Part shown: piece after piece, positions 56,810 to 64,000 of the stretch
Layout: every line of letters begins with the position of its first letter
Position numbering within the stretch: position 1 is the first letter of the stretch
Assembly: GCA_030247885.1 (NCBI GenBank)
Contig: JAPDRO010000002.1
Span: forward strand, 1,364,001 to 1,428,000
From: Taxawa tesnikishii (nom. ined.)
Taxonomy: Eukaryota > Ascomycota > Dothideomycetes > Dothideales
DNA: 64,000 nucleotides
Reading direction: 5' to 3'
Notes under the pieces: model-generated
The model's input: the letters and a program-made list of their open reading frames with translations, nothing else
Told to the model about the DNA's origin: nothing
Database searches by the model: none
Position numbers and translations under genes: made by a program

Positions 56810-58586
56810 TCAAAACATCCCGTCCTCTTTCGGCCCAATGCCGAGTCCGACACTCTTCTTCTCCTCCGCCGGCGTCTGATACAACTCATACGGCGTGACG
56901 AGCTCCTCATCCTCATCATCACTGGCCATCCTAATCTCCTCACTCTCATCGCTCCCACTAAACCGACTCACCATCCTCCCACCCTGTACAATGGTGTCGC
57001 GCCATGTAGTCGCCAATCCCTCATCACTCCCTCTTCTCCTTGCCCGCTCCTGAATCCCCGAGTAGAAGCCTGAGTACCGACCTTCAGGGCTCCTGCTTGG
57101 TGTAGGGTACCCGGATCCGGAGGATACCCGCTGCCCAGAGTTGCGGAAGGTGCGGTGGGATGAGAGTTGACACTGCAGCTCTGCAACGTCGTTCCGCAAA
57201 CCGCGGATTTCATACTCAAGGTTTATGCGCGCGGAACGTTCGTCTCGTAATTGCTTTTCGAAGTTGCGACGGGCGGATCGCTCTTCGGTGATTATGTTGT
57301 ACAGTGTGGCAAATGTTCTCTGAGGTGGGGATGGCGTGCGTGGACGTGGTGAACGTTCGGATGGGAGGGAGTAGAATGGGTCTTCGGGTGCTTGTTGCGC
57401 AGAGAGCGGTGGAGGTCGGTAATCCTGGTCGCGGAGGGTGTTGACTAAGATGCTGGGAGTGCGTTGACGGGAGCGGCGGGGGATGAGTCGCTGTCGGCGA
57501 TGATAACTGTGCTCCGATTTTCTTTTGCTGTAAGCCGCTGGAGTGAGCTTTGAAATGATCGGAGCCCTTCTTCGAGTTTTGCGATACGTTCTTCTAGCTC
57601 CTTGGATAATTCGACGTGTGCCGTTGAGGGCCGCCCCAGTATGGGACTCGATGATTTTATAGGTGTCCTCACCACATCCTCTGCTTCGTGCGAAGTACCT
57701 GGCATAGTAAATGGATCCGCTTGCTGGACCACAGGCGTAGGGTCGTTATCGATCTCCTCAACCGGTTGCCTTTCCGGTTCCTCGGCCTTCTCTGATGCGA
57801 AGGCCAACAACATGCTGCCCGTGACGCTCTCCCGCCAATACCGTATCTCCTGGCTCCGCTTCCTCTGAGGATGAGTCGCTGCGATCATCTCCCTCAGATC
57901 ATTTGTGCTCCTGGACCTTCTCTTGGGGTTATAGAGCGGACTCGTCACCGCCAAGCCAATCTCCTGTTCCGGTGCTTCACGAGCGATGTCCAAGCTTGTT
58001 GTGCCCACTCTTGGTTCCGGTGACCCCACGAGGGTTGCGAGAGTCGCAGCTTCTCCGTCTGCAACTACGAGACTCGGCAGAGTGACCCTCCTCTTCGGCC
58101 CGTGCGGGTGCTTGCAGAATGGATTGCCCAGATCCAACGGCTTCAGACGTGCACTTTGTGGAAATTCCACCGCGTAAGGCGAGCGCGTTCTTCGTAGGGC
58201 AGGAGGACCGATGAACTGAAGCGGCGCAGACAAGGTTCGATGAGGAATGACACTTGGTGCAATTTCTGGTTCAGGGGCAGGCTCTGGTTTCGAAGTCTGC
58301 GTTCTGCTGATCTGTCCGGGATCCTGTAGATGCGTGTCAGCTCGGAACTTTCCTCGCGAACATTGCATGTCTTACACTTCGGTGATAGCCATGTCTCGGG
58401 GAGAAGGTCTAGACTCGTCTCTGTGATCCTCTCTCGTCTTCTTTCCGAACAATCTGCGCACGGCACTGCGCAAGGAGCCCTTTTGGCTCTGCTTTCCCCA
58501 TCCGTAGCGGTAGACGCTCCTGCAGAGTAACGCACAGAATTGGAAGGAGTCAAGTGCTTGAATTGTGGATTACTTGATGCACGCAT
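56810..58586 (-). CDS. uncharacterised basic/coiled-coil protein
   Basis: C-terminal half is clear: a 308-codon frame (58368-57445) with LQFIGPPALRRTRSPYAVEF, NPKRRSRSTNDLREMIAATH and HVELSKELEERIAKLEEGLR (coiled coil). It continues, one base out of frame at 57455-57457 (ggg), into NTLRDQDYRPPPLSAQQAP, FATLYNIITEERSARRNFEK and a C-terminus ending GPKEDGMF at 56810. At the 5' side a minus-strand exon near 58530-58400 reads KGSLRSAVRRLFGKKTREDH and RPSPRDMAITEV, followed by an intron (donor near 58379, branch GCTGAC, acceptor near 58326). This agrees with the rest only if further bases are missing. The first exon and start (possibly ATG 58586) are uncertain. Unknown family; probably nuclear or cytoskeletal by composition. 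Confidence 0.6.
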
Positions 58587-60728
58587 GTTTGCGGCGGGTT
58601 GTCCCTTCCTTGTCCGGGCGGATTGCCTTCCCTCGGTCGCAAAAGATGTTCTGATCTCCGTTGACGGTCACGCACTCCCAGGCGCGTTACCTCGAAATGC
58701 CTGCTTGTTGTTTGGAGATGACAGAGGACGTGTCCGGGCTCCACTATCCGTTCGTTTCCACTCAAGCCCGCTCAGTCCAACGAAAGAGCATAGAGATGTT
58801 AGGTCTCAATCCGAAGCAGCCAGGTAAGGAGGCAAAACAGCATTAAGGAGCGTGTGGGACAAACTGTCAAGGGCACTCAGCTTCCCTGTGGGTATCCGGG
58901 GGTGGTGGCAGTCAGGGAGACATTACAAGAGCAGAGGATAACAAGCGTCGGAAAAGAACTGAACGGAAGACGAGACGAGGGGTTCTTGGGGTAAGTGTGC
59001 AGCTACGATAAGATATGTGTAACGAAACATGGAGTGCTTAAGGAGAGGTGGCAGTTGGGGGCCAACCACAAGCAGTAGAGGGGAGAGAAGGAAAGGTGAG
59101 AAACAGGATCTTTGGGGTGTTGATGGGATAAGGAATGTCATATAGGTACGGCAATACCTACTCGCCAGTCACTAGACGGCAGGCCAGCTACTAGGCGTTA
59201 GCTGCAGGCGAGAACTCTCAGCTTTCGCGGCTAACGCAGAGCACGTTGATGCGGTGTGTAGCAGGAGCGTGAGCAAGAGCCTTCTCGGGTATGGAATTAG
59301 GCGTGGGTGTCCCTTGCGTGTGCGGGGAGATGGTGTGCATTGTGCGGGCCACGGCCTGGTATCGCGGTGGATCTCTGCCGCTAACCCGCATACGGGCATC
59401 GTCGCACCGTTTCAGAACAGTGGCCGAGCGCTGCTGTTGCAACGCAGACCCGAATCGAGCCAGGGCAATAGTAGCAAACAGTCGGTAGCAGTTACAATGA
59501 GATAGCTTTGTAGCCGGCGAATGTGGCTGTTTTTGAACTGGCCTCCTTGGTACTGCAGGGAACGAGGAGTGAGCGGCCCCAAGATCGAGAAGCTGATTCG
59601 CAGGGTCCGAACGCACGCAATCTCCCTCGGTTTCCCTGCAGACTCGCGGCGACGACAACCACATGCGCCACAGCCACCCATACGCATAACAACACGAGCT
59701 GGCCAAGACGCGAAATGGGGTCATTGCATCCTGCGCATCGCGCGCGCAGACGTTGCGTTGCAGCTGTCGACATCCAGACGCGACACTGCCAGCGCCTGCG
59801 CGGCACCACTACATACGAGCGTACCAGGTAGAGTGCTCGTCGATATGTGAAGCGGCGGTCACGCCAAGGACAACACACTCGTGACCGCGCACGCGGAAAA
59901 ATCGACATTCCGTTTGTTTGTCGCTCTCTCCGTGGGTTCGTTCCGCGCCGTGATGGCGACGATGGTCCACGCGTCTCTCCGAGTCTGAGCAAAGCGTCGG
60001 TTGTCTCAAAATTAGAGCCGCTGCCGGTCGCTAAGGCGCATGGGCCCGGCGTGTCAGGACTTGCGCCATTAGTGCCGGTTGCTTGCCGATTCGGGTCTTC
60101 GTCTGTTGAGAATTGGCCAATGAGCCGTTTCTTGGTCCGAGTGTCAATCTCTCGTCAACGCCACGTTTGCTCTCGATATCGCATCGCTGCTGTTTATCTG
60201 GCCCGCACGCGGATCATCCACTCAATCTGGAAACGAACGGTGACTATTGCGCTTGCTCGCGTCGGCTCGCTCCCTCGGACAGTCGAGTGAAGGCCCGCTG
60301 CAGAACCGTGCTTTCTCCGTCACTGACATCTCCAGTTGAACTGGCCTCGGCGTTGACAGATCAGATAGACGACTCTACGCGAGCGAAGAATAATGCGCGC
60401 GCCGTATCGCTTCTCTTTGACCATCGCGCAAGCGTAGTACCCGCCCGAAACCATCAGACCCCATCTGTCGGTGTGCTTGTCAATTTTCTATTTACATGCA
60501 GGTGTCCGTGTAAACGCCACACCGTCGTCGTTCGACGGGGACGGCCCCTGTCCGTTGCGGATCGTATCGTCCTGTATGTCTGCGCTTTGCGTGCATATAT
60601 GCGCCGCAAGCGAGAGGTATCACTTGAACTCCGCACTTGACAGTAACTTGGGACGCCAGCGTGACTCTGCAATCACCACTGCGGGCCTGACCAGTGTCGC
60701 GCCTCCCGATCTGGGCGTCCAATGACTC
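58587..60728. other. 2.1-kb gene-free interval rich in CpG
   Basis: No frame reads like protein on either strand; the longest (60113-60640, +) begins at a non-ATG codon and has no pattern. The sequence is rich in CG dinucleotides with no sign of RIP-type AT decay. No tRNA-like T-arm was seen. It is the 5' flank of the coiled-coil gene and the 3' flank of the helicase gene. Confidence 0.5.
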
Positions 60729-63100
60729 TCATTCCTGCAGCAGCTCGCTCAGGTTCGGATACCTCAGATCAGCGTGTTCCTCCAGATGCTCCATCCAGCT
60801 CCTCAAAAACTTGCTTCCCTAACGTTGCAAATCAGCCATCCGTCACACGCGGGCTAATTGCGCATGCAAAGCGCACTGGAGCCCCGCGCAATGCAAGGCA
60901 CGACCAGCCACGAAAGAAGCCTCCAGGAGAACTTACCGACCGACCGTCTCCGAATCACCGATAACGCACAGGTGGCGCTTTGGACGTGTCATAGCGACTA
61001 GTATTGCACCTCCTTGTTAGCACACGACCGCCCGCTTGTCGCAAGCAGTTGCATGATGGCAGGCAACTTACCATTTAGACGGCGCTTCTCCCCAGGAAGC
61101 CGACTTCATGCTCCGGGTTGCTGCGCACAAGACTGACGACCACAGCCTCTTTTTCGCGGCCCTGGAATCCGTCCACGCTGCCCAGTTCGATACCCGGGAA
61201 CTCCTCCTTCATCGACTTGGAGAGTATAGCGAGCTGGCCGTTGTACGGTGTCACAATGGCAATATCCTCCGGCCTCAGACCCGCATCGACCAGGTTTTGG
61301 ACGTGCAATCTGACAAGCGCGACTTCGTGCTCGTTGCACTTGCTTTCGCCAAACAAGCTGGCCTTGGACCTGCCTAGATCCTCGACGTCCGTCTTTTCGG
61401 GGAAATCGCCGCCTTGCGTGTCCCAAAACACCAATGGCTCCCGAGTGTCCTCGGTGTCTCTGATTTCGTACGGTAAGCCGGTGAGTAGGCGGGCCTTGAC
61501 GGCGTCAGCTGCGATGAGCTTTGACTCGTACAGTGCTGCTGACGGGAAAGCCATGATCTTCTCGTGCATCCGATACTGCGTAGTCAGCATCCTCTTGATC
61601 GAATTACCGTGGAGCGCCAGCATGCGGTCGAAGAGCGTCGTTTCCAGCTTCACGTCGTCGTCCTTTGTTTTCTTCTTCAGCACATCACCATCCTTTCCGC
61701 TCCTTTTCATCTCGCTTATGTTTGAGCTTTTGATCGTGGGTGGCAACTGTAGGTGATCTCCGGCCAGAACGACCTTGTCGGCACCACTACTCAACAAAGG
61801 AACCCAGCACTGCGCCTCCAGCGCTTGACTTGCCTCGTCAACAATCACAACGTCGAACCTTTGTCCTTTCAGGTTGTATCCTCCTGCTCCGTGGAGCGTG
61901 GCAAGCACAACCTTGCTCTCCCTGACAAGGTTCTCCACGCACTTGGTTTCGCGCTCCCTGTACTCTTTCCTTAAACCTTTCATCTCGCCGTAGATCGCCT
62001 TTCTTTCCCTTCCGTTCCTAGTCTTGCGAATGCTGGCCTGCTTCGCGTCGAGTTCGTTCCTGATGTCCTTCACCAGCGCCGCGGCATCGCTCGTCCGTGT
62101 GAGAACTTCGAGACTGTGGTCCAATACGCTCGGCAGTAGACGTGCTGGGTGGCCCATCCGGACAATGGGGAGCTTGTGTGGTGCCAACCTCTCAACAATG
62201 TTGTCGACAGAGATGTTGCTGGGTCCGCACACTAGAAGACGGAGCTCCTGTTTTATGAGTTGGAGGATGAGCTCGATGAGTGTGTGTGTCTTTCCCGTAC
62301 CGGGCGGTCCGTGGACGAGTGCGATTTCCCTCGATGCTAGTGCGAAGCGTATAGCGTCTTTCTGGGAGTCGTTGAGTGACGGATCTATCCACTCCACGGG
62401 TTTTTCCAGATCACTCGGCGAGACGGGCGCTGGAGAGGATTGGCCAAAGAGCACGCGCGTCAGGGGGAGTACTCGCTCTCGTTCATCCTCTGCAGTCGGG
62501 TCATGGTCTGGTTCATCCTGGCTGCCTATCAGCCATACTCATGTCATCACTGTTGATTGGTGCTCGTCTACCTTTTGTACGTAACATCGTTTGCCAGCTT
62601 GATTCTATATACGCAGTACAAATCAGCCAACTCAACTCTCCCGTGACGTCCAACAAGCGCACTACCCACAGCCAAAGTTTCCCACCCGGAACATCAACAT
62701 CCTCTTTGTCCAGCGCAACTACCACACTCTCCTTTTGCACCTTCACAACAACACCCGTTACTCCCTTCTTCTCCAGGCCCTCCCTCTCTTTCTTCCTCTC
62801 CGCACCCTTTGGTTGCTCTGCCACTCCCACGATGTCTCCGACCCGGATGCCATGCTCAGGGAGCTCTTTGCTGGCGCCAGCGACGGCAGGGTCTAGTTCC
62901 AGGTCAAGCAACGTCTTGCCTCCCAAACCGGTGCGCTGGGAGCTGACGGAGAGGTTCAGAATGGCGAGACCAGCACGTGCGAGGGTGCTGGGCGCATGGG
63001 TGGAGGTCAAGAGGGCCGTCTCCTCCGTCTCAGCTTCGAGCTCGTCCGAAAGCAGGGAGAGTTGGGAGGTTGCGAAAGTGGGAACGTCGACGGCCTTCAT
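60729..63100 (-). CDS. HCS1: Hcs1/SMUBP2-like superfamily 1 DNA/RNA helicase
   Basis: UPF1-like SF1B helicase (yeast Hcs1, human IGHMBP2). Exons 63100-62670, 62604-62572, 62517-61072, 60997-60937 and 60818-60729, about 687 aa. The N-terminal beta-barrel has RVGDIVGVAEQPKGAERK and GVVVKVQKESVVVALDK. Motor motifs in order: DSQKDAIRFAL (Q), HGPPGTGKTHTLIEL (I), VVIVDEASQALE (II), LAGDHLQLPPTI (III), MLTTQYRMHEKI (IV), VDGFQGREKEAVVVSLVRSN (V), then LNVAMTRPKRHLCVIGDS (VI) across intron 3. The C-terminus ends SWMEHLEEHADLRYPNLSEL. Three frame changes, near 62480, at 61090-61093 (cccc), and at the last acceptor 60817-60819 (ccc), each fit one missing base; together they restore 688 codons. Divergent from the CSC1-like gene. 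Confidence 0.92.
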
Positions 63101-63397
63101 CCTGCTCACGCACAATCTCTGTCCCACGTGCCCGTGCCCTAGATCGAGAGAGTTTTGTTGATCTTAGGCGCTCGGAGTTGGTTCCACTGCCTGTGAGCAC
63201 CGGAGGAATCCTCGGAATATCACTTTGCGGGGATTAATCATGAGATTGTGACGTGAGCCAAGCCGTGTTCCTACGTTAGAAGGTAACCTCCCGTCTACAC
63301 CTCAGGTAGACGGTTTGGCTAACTAACTAACTAACTATCTAACTATATCGTCGACATGTGAAACTTCCATGCAGCAAATCAACACCACATTGCCACA
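63101..63397. promoter_or_regulatory. divergent promoter, helicase / CSC1-like channel
   Basis: 297 bp between divergent ATGs; it contains the TAAC repeat listed next. Confidence 0.5.
63319..63346. repeat. tetranucleotide repeat (CTAA)n
   Basis: About six ctaa/actaa units, one interrupted by tct, about 55 bp before the CSC1-like start codon. Confidence 0.85.
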
Positions 63398-64000
63398 ATG
63401 AGCTCCAACCCAGGAGGCCATCGGAAGTCTGGCTCAATATCGGGAGAGGCCATCCTTGCCGCCTTTGTGCCAACGGCCACTACTGCCCTCGTCTATCTCG
63501 CAGTATTCTATTTCATCAGAAACAGATATCCTAAAATCTACGCGCCTCGCACCTTTCTTGGGACAGTTCCGGAGAAAGACAGAACACCGGCACACCGAGC
63601 TACGGGCAGAGGCTGGCTTCAGGATTTCAGACGATTACCAACTCGTTTCGTTCTCCTCCATAACTCGCTCGATGCCTACCTGTACCTGCGCTTCTTGAAA
63701 TTCGCCATTGCTATCTGTTTCGTGGGCAGTTGTATCACGTTCCCTATTCTAATTCCGATCAACGCTCGCGGCGGCGGCTCGGCGTCTCAGCTCGACAGGA
63801 TCACTTTCAGCAACGTCACCAAGAATAAATACCTCTGGGCGCACACCGCGGTAGCTTGGGTTTTCTTTGGTAAGCCTGCTCGCCCTTTTATAAATTCTCT
63901 GCTCACCAGCTCCCGCCTAGGTACCATCTTTGCTCTAATCGCGAGAGAGCGATTGCTGCTCATCGGTACCCGCCAGGCGTACTACTTGAGGCAAGCATAT
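63398..64000 (+). CDS. CSC1/OSCA (TMEM63-family) cation channel, N-terminal part, runs off window
   Basis: Mechanosensitive or hyperosmolarity-gated cation channel of the CSC1/OSCA/TMEM63 (DUF221) family. Exon 1 is 63398-63869 and exon 2 begins at 63921; the 51-nt intron is itself open in frame. First helix ILAAFVPTATTALVYLAVFY, then YPKIYAPRTFLGTVPE, the conserved RFVLLHNSLDAYLYLRFLKF, second helix AIAICFVGSCITFPILIPIN, linker ARGGGSASQLDRITFSNVT, and third helix starting LWAHTAVAWVFFGTIFALIA. No frame break in the visible part. The remaining ~75% lies beyond the window. Confidence 0.9.
   Translation, partial: MSSNPGGHRKSGSISGEAILAAFVPTATTALVYLAVFYFIRNRYPKIYAPRTFLGTVPEKDRTPAHRATGRGWLQDFRRLPTRFVLLHNSLDAYLYLRFLKFAIAICFVGSCITFPILIPINARGGGSASQLDRITFSNVTKNKYLWAHTAVAWVFFGKPARPFINSLLTSSRLGTIFALIARERLLLIGTRQAYYLRQAY

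Noticed and set aside
60113-60640. 175-codon plus-strand ORF in the gene-free interval
   Set aside because: No ATG at the start, composition typical of a random CG-rich frame, no motif.
1-64000. Transposable elements, LTR elements, RIP-degraded repeats, CRISPR arrays, toxin or defence systems
   Set aside because: No reverse transcriptase, integrase, transposase, terminal repeats, AT-rich decay or spaced direct repeats seen by eye; eukaryotic context makes CRISPR irrelevant.

Overview
The window reads as nuclear DNA of a filamentous ascomycete (Pezizomycotina; my impression is Dothideomycetes, unproven). Genes are dense and lie on both strands. Most introns are 45-75 nt, with GTRNGT donors, GCTAAC or GCTGAC branch sites and YAG acceptors. 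The content is fungal: a CFEM protein, a Bor1-type transporter, PKA catalytic subunit, Fox2, Utp14, mitoribosomal mL41 and a CSC1-type channel. I saw no transposon, LTR element, tRNA, rRNA, CRISPR array or secondary-metabolite cluster.

Layout. 1-11.6 kb: tail of a Set3-type SET protein, LTA4-hydrolase/aminopeptidase, an unrecognised minus-strand gene, peroxisomal Fox2, a Tda10-like kinase and a BTB protein. 13.2-25.2 kb: PAP2-type membrane enzyme, NMT1/THI5-like protein, coiled-coil protein, a DUF6590-like protein and a boron/bicarbonate transporter. 26.5-33.4 kb: PKA catalytic subunit with a repeat-rich upstream region, Utp14, and divergent mL41. 34-42 kb: a peroxisomal 4CL-like acyl-CoA ligase, secreted RNase T2, and a GH5 glucanase divergent from a sugar transporter. 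42-51.9 kb: an unidentified membrane protein, a small SUMO-interaction-motif protein, a CFEM membrane protein, transketolase and a CMD-family protein. 53-64 kb: FAD monooxygenase, secreted NTF2-like protein, basic/coiled-coil protein, Hcs1/SMUBP2-like helicase and the start of a CSC1/OSCA channel.

The genes are mostly housekeeping and do not form one pathway. Local links: Fox2 and the 4CL-like ligase both end in -AKL (PTS1) and would both act on acyl-CoAs in peroxisomes; the GH5 enzyme and sugar porter share one 400-bp promoter and look like a degrade-and-import pair; Utp14 and mL41 share a promoter and both serve ribosome production.

Two observations stand out. First, about twelve otherwise good genes change reading frame, about 20 times in total, and every break fits one missing base, usually in a short homopolymer. 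About thirteen other genes (roughly 19 kb of coding) show none. This looks like residual assembly error with uneven correction, but needs raw reads. Second, about 0.95 kb upstream of the PKA gene lies a five-copy 7-bp CCAAT array framed by a perfect 10-bp inverted repeat, among three other short tandem arrays. I did not find a clearly new multi-gene system. Splice coordinates were read by eye and may be off by one or two bases.
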